A stretch of 64,000 nt of DNA from Paragordius varius (taxonomy: Eukaryota; Nematomorpha), in NCBI GenBank assembly GCA_964247055.1, contig OZ176057.1, positions 186,001-250,000 of the forward strand, given 5' to 3'. Positions 12,950 to 25,329 of this stretch are shown piece after piece. The first letter of the stretch is position 1. The number at the start of each line of letters is the position of its first letter. The notes beneath the pieces were generated by a model. That model ran no database searches. It was not told where the DNA came from and worked only from the letters and a program-made list of their open reading frames with translations. Both the position numbers and the translations under genes were made by a program.

Positions 12950-14016
12950 TTTATGAACAGAGGAAAAATTAGAAATGTAATAATAACTAAAACTTTAAAC
13001 AAAAAGCAAAATAAAATATTGTATTGAATCTTTGCACAAAAATTAAATTCCAACGTAGAAGTGTTAAATTTAATAGAGAGGTATTTAGTGAAACCCGATT
13101 TTGAATTTATTGTGTTGGTTTGCGAATCAAGGATTGGAGATTTAAATTTATTTCCATTGAATAAAATTATGCAATATAAACTCAGTATGAAACAGATATT
13201 TACACACTCATAGATATATATTTTTACATGTATAATTGAAATTTTACTGTCAAAATGAAGAAATAAAAAAATATTATTTTTCCCATCAACTATTGTATTT
13301 TCAGATATATACATGTGTGAGTGTATTGAATATTTGCATTTCTATTCCCTGTTTTTCAACCCGAAAATATAGATAAATGAAACGAAAAGTATTGTTGTCT
13401 TATAGAGTTTGTCCCCATATAGGTTGGAAAATAAATTCCATTTATACTATATATTTAGGAAATTTATAGTTTTAAGAGTTGTGTCTTTTGAAAATAAAAA
13501 AATAATTATCAGTTTTTACGTTCTATCTTTCATTACTGATTGTGGTTTTGTCTTTTGAAAATTCATTATTATTGTTATTTTAGTTGTTTTACTTAACGAA
13601 TATCCTAAATTAAATTGGGATAGAATTCAATAATTAGCCTTCAGAATTTTTATATATGCAGCTTTTTTGCTCAACATTAAAATAAAATTAATATGATAAG
13701 ATTTAGGTTAGTTAGTTAATATAGATGGCGAAAGCACACGTATATAATACGATATCCAAAAAATAAATAATTAATGTATCAAAAATATGCGTGATTTCTT
13801 ACATTTTTCTCGATTAATCCAAAAAAGAATTAAAATTTTGATATTTAATAATTGTAAAAAGGGTTCTAAAAAACTGTTAAACTTATTTATCAAAATGATT
13901 GGATAAAATTATAAAAAAACCTGTTAAAAAGGTACCCAAGAGATAGAAGAAAATCATTGAAAGCGCAATATACAACTTCATTGTTAGGTATTATTGATTT
14001 GGCTAAAATTTATAAA
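12950..14016. other. AT-rich region, no clear gene
   Basis: Holds weak single-arm remnants of the CAGTAAAAA MITE near 13380-13560. A minus-strand open frame at 12934-13314 has low-complexity composition and no family features. Confidence 0.45.
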
Positions 14017-14278
14017 CAGTAAAAACTGAAATTATACGTGACAACAAAACGTAAAAAGACAAATAAATATTTTTTTTCTAAAAGACAATAACCATACTTT
14101 TGAAATTTATTAAAATTCATTTTAAAAAAACACACAATCAATTATGTACTTTACGATTGTAATTCTTATTATAGGATTAAATAAATAATAAAAAAAGGGT
14201 GGTTGTATTTTAGGAAAAAAATATGGTTGTTTTTATATTTTACGTTTTTTCCATATAGTATAATTTCGATTTCTGTAT
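14017..14278. mobile_element. Tc1/mariner-type MITE (CAGTAAAAA family)
   Basis: Left arm CAGTAAAAACTGAAATTATA at 14017. The right arm ends near 14278 with a TTTTACGTTTTTTCC core. The arms are inverted copies. Confidence 0.8.
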
Positions 14279-14454
14279 ATACATATATTTAAATAATCAT
14301 ATTTAAGTAAAGTTTGGTGGTATATAATAAAAATCTAATCATTTTCACTAATATAAAATAACTTATGTTAAAGGCAAATTCTTTTCATCTATAAACTAAT
14401 GCCAATTTCGGATGTCGATAAACTTTGAATAATTTAGAAATTTTATATATACAA

Positions 14455-14636
14455 TATGAGTAAGTGTACATTGCTAGAAAGGTATTAATTATTGCCAAAT
14501 ATCATATACAACAAAAGGCAGTATTATTGGCTTATAGTTATTTTTTACACTTTTTACTATAATTAGCCAATAATAATTCTCTTTGTAGCATATCTATTTG
14601 ATAACTTTCTAGCAATATAAACTACTCATAAAAATA
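14455..14636. repeat. Fold-back element with long inverted arms
   Basis: The left arm (ATGAGTAAGTGTACATTGCT, then AGAAAGGTA and TTATTGGC) is matched in reverse by GCCAATAATAATTC, then TAACTTTCTAGCAATA and ACTACTCAT at 14560-14636. Nearly the whole unit can fold on itself. No coding capacity. Confidence 0.65.
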
Positions 14637-14639
14637 TAG

Positions 14640-16164
14640 AATTAATATAATTACCTTGGATAAGAGAATTACAAAATTTCGTCAAGTAAAAAATATTTAG
14701 TATACGCTCCTATATAGATATGTATATATATATATACTTTGCTAAACTGATGAAATTTTTGTTATTATCAACATGGGGGGAAAAACAATATAATTTTGGC
14801 TGATTCATCACAATATTAAGTTGAAAATATTTAGAGTTCTGAAATTGGAATATTTACGTACATTGAAATTATTGCAAAATATCATCTTTATAAGGTAGAA
14901 TGAACAACAAACTTATTATTTATTTACTTAGTGATGAGTAATTGATAATTACTGACAGAGATTTGCCTTAAAAAATATATCATTTGCTTTGAATTTTGTA
15001 TACTAAACTGCGCATTATATGTACGTATATTGAATATTTATGCGAAATTTCTCAGAATAGAAAACAATTCTTTTTATCAACCATTTATCATCAAAAACAA
15101 CACTTTTTTCAATTTAACGAACAATTTTTTTATTTACGACTTTTATTATTCATTAAGTATTTTAAATTTGATAGAATAATTAATTTTATACTTCGAAATT
15201 AAATTAGTTAAGATATATTATATATATCAGTTGCACCTTTAATAATTTTTGCATGTAATTATATTTTCTACATTCAAACTTATATTTTAATAAATAATTG
15301 TCTTAAATTGGGAAATACTATTTCCTTAGCTTTCAAAAAATTACTTAATTTGGAGTTAATAAAAAACTCAGAAAACCCTAAAAAAATTAACATTAGTTTT
15401 TAAGAAAACGCTATCTTAAGTGAATAAAAAAATATATATAAGGGAATCCTACATTTGTTTAGGAGGCTAAATCCTTAAATATTTAAAAATTATATTGCGA
15501 TCGATATAGAGAATCAAACAAGGCAGTCCAGAGCTAATACGGTTTTGAAAACGAGACTCAGGAATGAATTTTAAAAATTAATCCAAATCAGACTTTCAAT
15601 ACACATTTAGTTGTTTTTTTCGTATACTACTGTGTTGCCAATTGACCAATTAAAAAGGAATCAAAGCAATTAAAAAAGCGGTCGGATATGTACAATCAAT
15701 ACAATAGGGAGAATTTTAAGGAATTGGCCTATTATCCTTTCTGTCGTAAAATTTGGACATTCAAAAAAAGACCAAACTTTCAGATCTTTGAAATGTTTTG
15801 AGATAGTATCTAGGAGTAAATGTACAAAAACTTAACCCACACCAACATTTTTACATCATTAAATTCATAAACCCGACTAAAACTTATCCTTGATACTCGA
15901 AATAAACAAATAGAGAGATCAACAGGTCCGTCTAACATTTCGATATTTTATCATAAACCTGATTCCATTTTATTAAGAAATATACCATATTCAAAGGGTA
16001 GTCATCAATACGATAAACGCACCAACCAATTATACATCTTATTGGAAACGATTTCTTGAGATTCATAACCCGAATTAAAATTTATTAAGGTCATCAAAAA
16101 ATGAATAATTAGAAACCATATTTTTGTGAAATAATAAATAAAGTAAATATTTATATTAGATATA
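14640..16164. other. AT-rich region, no gene seen
   Basis: No recognisable exon. A short piece near 15615-15655 (CGTATACTACTGTGTTG) resembles the arm of the fold-back family at 39057 and 43531. Confidence 0.45.
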
Positions 16165-16389
16165 CAGTAAAAATTGAAATTATACGGACAAAATGTGAAA
16201 ATATAAGAACAACCATACTTTTTAATCTTGATATAGAGATACATATTTTTAACACTATCAATAATATATTTATCGATTGTAATTAAATGTTTATTATAGG
16301 ATAAATTAAGGTTTAAAAAGCATGGTTGTCTTTTGAAAAAAAAATTTTGTCTTTATATTATTTTGTCCGTATAATTTCAATTTTTACTC
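16165..16389. mobile_element. Tc1/mariner-type MITE (CAGTAAAAA family)
   Basis: Left arm CAGTAAAAATTGAAATTATA; right arm AGCATGGTTGTCTTTTGA through TTTCAATTTTTACT. It directly abuts the TATATA target of the next element at 16400. Confidence 0.85.
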
Positions 16390-16399
16390 TATATATATA

Positions 16400-17040
16400 C
16401 CATTTACACTTCAAGAGTGTCCTTGAACAATTCAAGTTGGTCCTTGAACAATTCAAGTTGGTCCTTGAACAATTCAAGTTGGTCCTTGAACAATTCAAGT
16501 TGGTCCTTTAACTTTTTTGTTTTGTTTTTAACTTTTATCAATCAAATCGAAAATAATTCGTCTATTTTATTGATTTTAACCTATTTTCTATTATTTAACA
16601 TAAATTTTAAATCGATATCAACTTTTTATCTTTGAAAAACCGTATATCTTTATTAATTTCTTAAAATAAATTTGGATATTTATAAGATTTTAACACGAAA
16701 TGAAAAAATATATAAGTTTTCTGGGTTATTAATTAAAATTTTTCATTAAAAAAAATAGTTTTAAACAAAAAAAGTGGTTTTTCAATAAAAATTTATTTTT
16801 AAATGAATAAATATATAATAAATAAAGAAAATTAGGTTAATAAATAATAAATATAAAAATAAATGCAAAAATTATGGTTAAATCAAAATTTATAAATTTT
16901 AAGGACCAACTTGAACTGTTCAAGGACCAATTTGAATTGTTCAAGGACCAACTTGAATTGTTCAAGGATGTTCAAGGACCAACTTGAACTGTTCAAGGAC
17001 CAACTTGAATTGTTCAAGGACACTCTTGAAGTGTAAATGG
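16400..17040. mobile_element. MITE with 21-bp tandem-repeat inverted ends, intact-looking
   Basis: Starts CCATTTACACTTCAAGAGTG and ends in the reverse complement. TATATA flanks both sides (16394-16399 and 17041-17046). Next to each terminus lies a direct tandem array of a 21-bp unit (TCCTTGAACAATTCAAGTTGG), about four on the left and five or six on the right, in opposite orientation. The core is AT-rich and non-coding. Open frames such as LEQFKLV repeated are only read-outs of the 21-bp (7-codon) unit. Confidence 0.9.
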
Positions 17041-17346
17041 TATATATATATAAATATATATCCATTAGTTAGAAAATTATTGTTATACCATTTTTTCAAG
17101 CAAACGCAACATTTTCCAAGCAAAGACAACATTTTTTCAACAAAAACAGCAATATTTTTAAAATTAAAAGGATTTATTTTATGATATGACAATATAATTA
17201 ATAAGTATTTATTTAATTTTAAGTTAATATAATAAAGTTTTAGCGTTGATATATGATTTTTAGTGTTTTATCATCAATATTTGATGGTAAATGGATTGAT
17301 TTTCAAACATTTTAATTTTGCCAATAAGTTGCATTGATTATCTATA

Positions 17347-17764
17347 CAATTTGCGCTTCAAGAGTGTCTTTGAAAGTTATTTGTCACTCACTTAAATTCC
17401 TTACATTTTTTTGCAAATTTAAACTTATATCTTTATTGATTAGTATTTTTTAAATCTAATATTTTTATAAAAACAACTTTAGTTTCGAACTATTTTATTT
17501 AATTTATCAATATTATATCCTTATAAATGTTTTGACTAAATGTTAGGATCTATAACCCACAAAACCTAGATTGTTAAGTTTATTATAGAAAATATTAAGG
17601 ATTCTTATGGATAAAATGGTAATCGCTTAAAATAGGTCAATAAAGAGATTAGGTTTAAAATGATAGAATAGATGAATATTTTATTGCTCCATTAATAAAA
17701 GTTAAAATCAAAATTAAAATATTGGAGGACCAACTTTAAATTTTTAAGGATCTTGAATCGCAAA
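17347..17764. mobile_element. Diverged copy of the 21-bp-ended MITE family
   Basis: The left end (ATTTGCGCTTCAAGAGTGTC) and the right end (GAGGACCAACTTTAAATTTT, then TTGAATCGCAAAT) are recognisable inverted relatives of the 16400 element, with the tandem units reduced to one. Confidence 0.6.
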
Positions 17765-18253
17765 TTATATATATTGATTGACTGTTGTCTAAGAAAGAAA
17801 TAATATAAATAAATAATGTAATGGTCAAAATTAAAATTGTTTAATTTTCAATTAAATATTGATGATAAAACAATAAAAATAATAATTCTACACTAAAATT
17901 AAATTACAACCTTAATAGAAATAGAGTTATATAACAAAGAAAACATAATTTATGAACCAAAATCAAACATGTGTGTGTTATATTATAATACAAGAATTAT
18001 ATACTATTTTGCTTGAAGCTACAATCAACATTAACTACGTGTATAACAAAGAGTTATAAGTGTTTACAATTATATAGGGTCGTTTGTGTCCACGAAAGTA
18101 AGATCTAACTTAGTTACATATGAGAGTAATCCGAGTCGTTTATTTACAATTCCTTCTCACCAACCATTCACTATTTCATTTTTTATATATATACTTTTTC
18201 GTTTTCATGGTATTCGTGATTTAATTGTACATCGACTAAGAAGGTTTGTTTCT
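17765..18253. other. Unassigned flank of the hAT element
   Basis: AT-rich. A somewhat richer part at 18060-18253 could be the far side of the fossil retroelement into which the hAT element inserted, but I cannot show that. Confidence 0.35.
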
Positions 18254-18261
18254 ATTTTAGC

Positions 18262-19153
18262 TAGGGTTGTGATTTTGACCCCCTTTTTTAAAAAAAGGGG
18301 TCAGACCTAGGTCGGACCATATGTTATTGCCAATAATAAATAACTACATGCCTATATACCTGATAAAACATAAAAAAGGTTTTTGTCATATAGTATATTT
18401 TTTTAAAAGTCTACTTTCACCAATTCTGAGATTTTTTCTAATTATATAAAGTTTTAAACCACAAAAGTAAAACTAACAAGATAATATGGAATTTATTGAA
18501 ACCTATTTTATGGTCTAATTATCCCATTAATTTAATGGATTCGACTATTAAAAATATTATTTTTATATATTCCATCAACTTCTATTTTTATATCTTCATA
18601 ACATGAATCTAGTAATTCCTTGGAAATCTTTTTTATATTTGGAATAGCATATTCGGTTTTTATTATGAATGAAACTCCGAAAATATTTATTTTCAACTAT
18701 GTTTAGAGTTGATGATGTAAAAATAAATTTTGCTATAGTTTCTGGCTTCTAGAAAACAGAAATTTTTAAGAATACTTAAGAAATTAAATACTTAGGTTGC
18801 TTTCGACCATCACCTTATGTCTCATAATTTATTTCATGAACTTCTTTCAGATATTTCTTCATTCGGTTTTTAATTATATATATAGTGTAATTGAATTTCT
18901 TGCATGTAACTTGATTTTTTTTGGATCGAAAAATTTCCACAAGGCTGATTTCATTATGATTTAGGAAGTGAAGAAAAATGTGTATCATATAATATTTAAA
19001 AAAAATAACACATATTTATATAATAAAAGTTTTGTTTTCCCAAAAATTGTAAAATAAAAAAAAAAAAATTTACCTAGGTCATTTTTTTCGTGGTGACCAT
19101 GGTCATTACCTAGGTCATGACCCTAGATCATTTAACTAATGGGCACAACCCTA
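18262..19153. mobile_element. Non-autonomous hAT transposon, 892 bp
   Basis: Termini TAGGGTTGTG and CACAACCCTA are perfect inverted repeats. The 8-bp flank ATTTTAGC is duplicated exactly (18254-18261 and 19154-19161), the hallmark of hAT transposition. Sub-terminal copies of GACCTAGGTC- and GACCATGGTC-like palindromes occur at both ends. No transposase is encoded. The right flank is fossil gypsy sequence. A second left end of this family lies at 48863. Confidence 0.9.
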
Positions 19154-19161
19154 ATTTTAGC

Positions 19162-21450
19162 CATGTGAATGGATTAGGTGGAGTACGTTTTAGGAAATGT
19201 TGTGCGGGACAGTATTTGTAGCACTACGTATGTTAGTGCAGTCTCCCCAAAGCGTGTTATATATTTTTGATTGTGGGTTACCGTCTTCTGCTGACCAATA
19301 ATGTGTTTTGAGGATTTATATCACTCGTTCCACCATTCCACTTGTTTTTGGATGATAGGAAACTGATGTTATATGTTTAATGTTTTCCGTTCCCATGAAT
19401 TTTTTAAGCTCCTCAGATGTAAAGTAAGACGCGTTGTCGGTTACTATCATTCTTGGTGATCCATACCGACTGAAACATTCGTCAGGAAATTTAAAATATT
19501 AATCGTCGATATCATTTCGATAGTTTAACTTCGACCCGAGAATAACTTTGAATAAGAACTATCCAATAATAAATGTCTATCGGGCCGCTATATATAGATG
19601 TAATCTCTCCCATATTGCTGTATTAGTGTTTTAATTGTATGTGGGATTCATTTTTTTCATCGGACGGTTTTCTTGACATTTTTTACACGTATCTACCCAT
19701 TTATTTATGTCGCTTTCCATGTTGTGCCAAAAGACTATTTTTCTTGCTTGTTCGTACATTGTTTTGGACCTGTGGTGTCCGACGTGTAATAATTGTAAGA
19801 TATTTACTTTTCGAGATGCGGGAATTATTAATCTGTCATGCCAATATAATAACCCGTACGTATTTTCATATTCATTTCTAGGGAATAGATGTAATATTTT
19901 ATTGGACCAGTTGTTTGTTCTTTGTGCACTTATTCCCTGTTTAATACAGGGTCGGTTTCGGTCTGGCTTAATATGGACACGATTTATATAGAATAGATTA
20001 CTATTGACAAACCTTACATGTTCTGCTGTTTGAGGGCTTTCTGTATCTTGTTGTTGTGGTTCTGTCGGAATGCGGGACAATGGATATGCAATGTTTTCGT
20101 GGCTTTTAATGTACCGTAGATTGTAATTAAATTGGCTAGCTTTATATATATAACGTAGTAGCATGAAATCATTTATTTAGTCTAGTTTACGATTATTTCC
20201 AAACAGCTTTATTAGTGGTTTATCAGTACGCAGTTCAAACTTCTTTGCGGTAATAAACGTTTTAATTTTTTAAAAGCGAAAAGTATGGCTTGTGATTCTT
20301 TTCTATCACTGAATAATTTTCTTCGGGTTTGGACCACGTAGGTGCGTAGGCAATGGGTTTATTTATGCCCTCTTGCGTGGTCTATAGTAACACTGCTCTG
20401 TATCCTTTATTCGAGGCGTCTGTTTCGATTATTATAGGTAAACTCAGGGTTGAACGGATTTAGTTTAACGGTATGACATATTAAATTTTTGGTTAAAACA
20501 GTCCTCGTGGTTTCGATATCCAGGGGTTTTTATAACTGCTTAGGTCGTGAAGTATAGCCAAACTTCCACAATTTCGGGAGGAATCGTGTTTTATTAAGCC
20601 TAAGAAGGACTTGAGTGTTATTTTGTCATTGGGTCTTGGGAAGTCTTGAATGGCTTTAACTTTATTGGCGGCTGGTGATATGCCGTTTTTTGATATAATA
20701 TATAAATAGCTTACAGACGGTTGAAAAAGTTTTAGTATGCTTTTACTTAATTTTAAACCAGATTTGTCAGGACGCTTAAATACCCTTTCTAAGTTTCTTT
20801 TATGTTCGTTTCGGTTTTTTCCTGTTATTAAAATATCGTCTAAATATACAGCTGCTGGGCAGTCACCTAAAATCTTATCCATTAATCTTTGAAAAATGCA
20901 GGGGGCGCTTATTAGGCCAAAGGGAAGCCTTTTATATGTAAAATAACCTAGAGATGTGGTAATTGTTAGTAACTTTTGATTTTCTAGATTTACTGGGCAG
21001 ATATGCGTCTTTTAATCGATTACCGAAAATGATTCTAATCCTATTTTGGAAACTAATTTGTCAAATGTCAGTATATTATGAATGTCATCTACTAGATGTG
21101 GATTTATAAGACCATAATCGGCACATAACCTTAAGGCACCATTTGCTTTTGTTATACAAACAATAGGGGTGGCTCAGGTTAGTTTCTCAGTCATGGAGTC
21201 TAATGGTTTGATTATGTCCGCTTCTAAAAATCTCTTAATTTCCAAGTCGACTTTTTCTTTTAACGGTATCGGCATGCGGCAACACTTAAAAACTTTTGGT
21301 TTTGTATTGTTTTTTAAAAAAAGTTTGATAGGGGTTCCAGTTAAACACCCTAACTTTTCACGAAAAAGTGAATTAAATTTATTAACAAGTGAATTTTCCC
21401 CAAATATATTATTATTAAAACATTTACGACAATTTAACAACTGTTTTATG
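19162..21450 (-). pseudogene. Fossil Ty3/gypsy-type LTR retroelement, pol remnants
   Basis: Broken remnant read on the minus strand. It contains reverse transcriptase, RNase H-side sequence, the integrase zinc-binding region and part of the integrase core, in the usual Ty3/gypsy order. It has many breaks (well over ten) and looks old. No flanking LTR pair was identified. A hAT element lies at its low-coordinate edge. Confidence 0.75.
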
Positions 21451-21879
21451 GCACTCGGGACAGATAAAAATAAAAAGTTATGTTAGCGAATTAAAAATGC
21501 TTTTAACTGATTATAAAGTAATAATTTTCTCAATATCTCAAGGATTGTCCATGGATGGATCGAAGCTTTGCTAGAATCGAGGTCGACTTTTTGGAATTTT
21601 GTGAATAAAATCTTCAAGTGAGGTTGAGTTCTCCCAAGGTTGCAAAGGTTTTTTGAAATTCCGATGGGTTAGTTTAAAAATTAAGAAACGCTTAAAGAGC
21701 AAAAAAAATGTGTTTGTGTTAATGGTTTTCACGAAAAGAATGTTATTTTTCTCCAATCTAATTTTGGTATTATCGTTGTGATTGAAGCCTTATTTCTTAC
21801 ATTAGATGAATACGATTTGATTGATAAAAGTTAAAAACAAAACAAATTCTTTTTTGGATAGTTTAAGTTGACCATATAA

Positions 21880-24720
21880 TCTTCGTCATTTAAATGTTTA
21901 AAATATTCGTTTGCTGGTAGAAATATATGGCGAACATGCTCTATCGATTAAAACATGCTACGAATGTTTTCGAAAATATAAATGTGATTTGACTGTGAAG
22001 TGGGCGCCTGATGAATCAAACATCTGCAAAGACGATCAAGTGCAAGAGTTATTGGATGATGTTTCAACACAAACTTAATAACAATTGTTAGAAGCATATA
22101 AGCATCAAAAAGAATAGATAAGAACAATGGGTAAAACAATAAACTCGGTAAATTGCAAAACGATATGGATGAACGTCAAATCGGAAGTTTCAAGTGACTA
22201 GTGAGGTCATTCTTCAAACTCAAGAAAAGAAATTATTTTAGCATATAGTGTGCTTTATAAATCTTATTAAAACAAATAGTTTATCTTTTTATGCCGGACT
22301 AAACCCTGGTCAATAAGACCATGTTATATATATCTGTTGAAGCCAAACTTTTGAAAGCCGCTAGAAGCCCTAAATACAAACGCAATGCCAAAAGCTGTTT
22401 GTTATTGATCATGGTATAATTAAAAAACAAATGGGGGCCAGAAGAGAGGGCAAAGCGATTTAGAATACCCTAAGCTCTAAACAGTAAAACCAGGGAAAGA
22501 TACACTAAATTGGATAAAAACGCCGTTAAACTCTCCGGACCATGTCAATCAATACATCTACTACGCATCAATGAAGCAGACCCTCGCAGAGCGGCACTTA
22601 AATCTTAATGGTGAAATGATAATAGAAACGGATGCGTCAGATACAGGATTTGGGTCCATTTCATGAGGTTAATTGTGAAAGGGTGCCTCGCTTATGCCTC
22701 GCAAAAATGCAGTAACGCCGAACGGAACTACTTAAGAAACTGAAAGCAATATTGTTTGAACTGAGAAAGTTTCATAAGTTTGTATATGGTAGAAAATTTA
22801 TTACTGATTATTTAGTATTAGAAAAATACTTAATCGCCTCTCAAAGGGCAAAAGGGTTTATATAAAAAGTAACGCACCGAATGTAATTCACAAGTTGGAA
22901 TTTTGCAAGTTTTAGTTTTGTAAGAGAGCTAGTTAGCGGTAACGCATCGTATTTTAATAGTGAGTATTTTGTGTCAACTTTAAGTTATGGGTAAATAATA
23001 CCCCCTACCATCCTAAAAACAATGGGATAGTAAAAAGGTTAGCAGGTACGATAAAAAATTAATACAAGACAAAATAAAATAGTGCGATATCCACCCACGA
23101 AGCCTTTAAAGAGCCTATAAGCGTATCATTACGTTTGATTTAAAATTTCATATTCGTCTATTGTCGACATTAAAAAATTTAAATCTATTGACCCATTGGA
23201 AAGCCGATTTTATTATACAAATGGTATCTTTTAAATACAATTTTAAGGAACATATTATCGTTTTTATAAATCTCTTTAGTACAAAACAATTATAAACAAT
23301 GCCAGACTTTCGATCATTCAACTCACATCCGTTTCTAAATATTCCACACTCGCAAAATTCTAAAAAATTGATGAATATAAACTTCTAACGTGATATAAAT
23401 CATTCATAGAATATTAATATGTTAGTCAAAACATATTTACCTCCTTTCCCGAATCTTAAAATTTGAATCATTTTAGTGACACATTAAACAGTTTAGAATT
23501 GTGTGCTCTATATTTTTTACCATATTAATTAGGGTACATTAGATAACCATATTTGTAACTACCTGTATTTTTTGAGTATACATTTTGTACTAAAAAACGA
23601 AACGCTAAGTAAGCGCATAAGAAAATGCCTTTAACAACTGATAATCCGTTTCATTAATATTTTTCTCAATGTCTTAATGGCAAATAAGTTGTTGTCCAGG
23701 TCGACTTTTAGCAATATTTTAAATAATAGTTTTCCATAAATATCGGTTTTTTTGTTTTCTGCCAATGCATTGTTTTTTTCAAAATTCCTGTCACCTTTTT
23801 TTAAAAAATCAGAATGAGTTTTCAGTTAGCAAGCGAAAAATGGGTTTTTTCATATTGAATATTTCCAATTGATCTTTGGGCTAATCAACGAAAAGTATCC
23901 AGATGATTATTTTTTTACAGGTACTTCTGACACCTAAAACTAAACCACACATATTCCTGCCCGCGTCTATTTTTATCATTCTATATGTTAAATTAATGCC
24001 TGAAAAAGAAGAGCGACATGCATTACATATTACTTCACAAGAAAAAGGCTGTTAAAAATCATCATTTGCTGGTAGGATCATATAGCCAACAAGTATTGAT
24101 TAAAACAAAAGTTTTAAAATGGGAAGTTCGAACTTAGCTATATCAAACAGCTGCGAAGATCATGTACAAGAGTTATTGGATCATGTCCCAACTCAACTTT
24201 GATAGCGTTGGTAGAATGATTACAATTATCACAAACAATATATAATCTACGAGAATGTGAAAAACCAATAAACTCTCTGAATTCCAACACTTGGAAACTA
24301 CAAAATGACTAGTGAAATTTTTTTTCCACAACCTCACAAGAAGAAATTATTATAGCACAAAATTATGACGGGTGTAATAAATCTTATTAGAAAAAAAATA
24401 AGTTATCTATACATGCTGGTCTATCACATCTGGGCAATAGGACCATGTTGTATGTCTGATGATAACTTTAAAATCCCGCTGGAAGCCTAAATACAAATGC
24501 TTTTCCTAAACACTGATTGTTTTCGACCATCAATTCCATAATGGGCCAGAAGACAACGCAAAGCGATCTTGATACCTAAGCCAACGGTTAAACAAGTGAA
24601 AAATATCGTAACATTGGTTGAATGTGTAGCATTCTCCTGACCTAACGCCATCTGATTAATATATATACGCAACAATGAAACAAACCCTCGCAGAGAAGCG
24701 CTTAAATAATAAAGACGTTA
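21880..24720 (+). pseudogene. Second fossil Ty3/gypsy-type remnant, partly duplicated
   Basis: Fragments related to gag/pol of a Ty3/gypsy-type element on the plus strand, including RNase H-like and integrase-like stretches around 22550-23150. The part at about 21880-22680 recurs in diverged form at about 24050-24720, as if two copies lay in parallel. Heavily broken, old, no LTRs recognised. Confidence 0.6.
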
Positions 24721-24902
24721 AATAGAACATATGGTTTTCTGCAAAAGACAATCAATTTTTCTAGCATATTCAATTATATCTGAGAGATGAGAGAAAATAA
24801 AATAATTTAATGAATTAGTTCAAATTCTATTTATTTTTCTACGTATATTATGTGTTGCGGATAATTTGGTGATTATATTTGGTTTTTTTCCATTGTTTTC
24901 AC

Positions 24903-24943
24903 GGGGTACCCAGAAAGTCGTGGCGGCGACTTCTGGACACCCC
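24903..24943. other. GC-rich hairpin A, copy 1
   Basis: Inner stem AAGTCG/CGACTT around the loop TGGCGG, with outer GGGGT/ACCCC pairing. It lies downstream of the 74-aa ORF. Inner stem and loop are unchanged in copy 2. Confidence 0.6.
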
Positions 24944-25029
24944 TGATATGAAGTATAAAGCGCAATCTTAATCCTCATTTGATGCTTTAATATAATTGCA
25001 TATGTAGAGTATTTGTGCAAATTATTCGC

Positions 25030-25069
25030 GGGGGCCCAAAAACTCGTGGCGGCGAGTTCTGAAGCCTCC
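25030..25069. other. GC-rich hairpin B, copy 1
   Basis: Inner stem AACTCG/CGAGTT with the same TGGCGG loop as hairpin A. Relative to A, one G-C pair is replaced by C-G, a compensatory swap. The outer GGGGGC/GCCTCC pairing has one mismatch here and is perfect in copy 2. Confidence 0.6.
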
Positions 25070-25104
25070 GGAATTAAACCAATGTTTTGAGTTTTCTTTT
25101 CACA

Positions 25105-25329
25105 TCATATACGGGATGTCATACGACTGGCTATAGATCTGTATCTATTGTACCAAACTAAAGGATTATGATTTCTTAATTTAAAAGCTAGCATTGGATT
25201 ATCTATATTTCTTTTGACATAAATTATTTTTCTTAGTAGAGAGAATATTTCTTCAATAGGGGTAACAATAGAGGTTATCGTTAAAGTTTCTTGCTGATTT
25301 TTTAATATTGAATGATTTATTTTATGCAT
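25105..25329 (-). CDS. Unknown 74-aa conserved ORF, copy 1
   Basis: Starts ATG at 25329 (MHKINHSILKN) and ends SRMTSRI then TGA. Compared with copy 2 (63494-63718) I count eight base differences in 225. Seven are synonymous and one swaps Ile for Met, the pattern expected of a protein kept by purifying selection. The ATG is supported because a one-base length difference lies just upstream of it in the two copies. There is no signal peptide or clear membrane segment; the C-terminal third is basic and aromatic (LVWYNRYRSIASRM). I recognise no family. The frame stays open beyond the TGA, but that part differs mainly by amino-acid changes and so is probably not translated. Confidence 0.6.
   Translation of the reverse strand: MHKINHSILKNQQETLTITSIVTPIEEIFSLLRKIIYVKRNIDNPMLAFKLRNHNPLVWYNRYRSIASRMTSRI

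Noticed and set aside
16400-16510. CRISPR-like direct repeats
   Set aside because: Repeats are contiguous without spacers, sit in transposon ends and are in a eukaryotic genome.
16326-17192. Repeat proteins of the LEQFKLV or LNNSSWS type
   Set aside because: The 21-bp MITE unit equals seven codons, so any frame reads as a heptad repeat.
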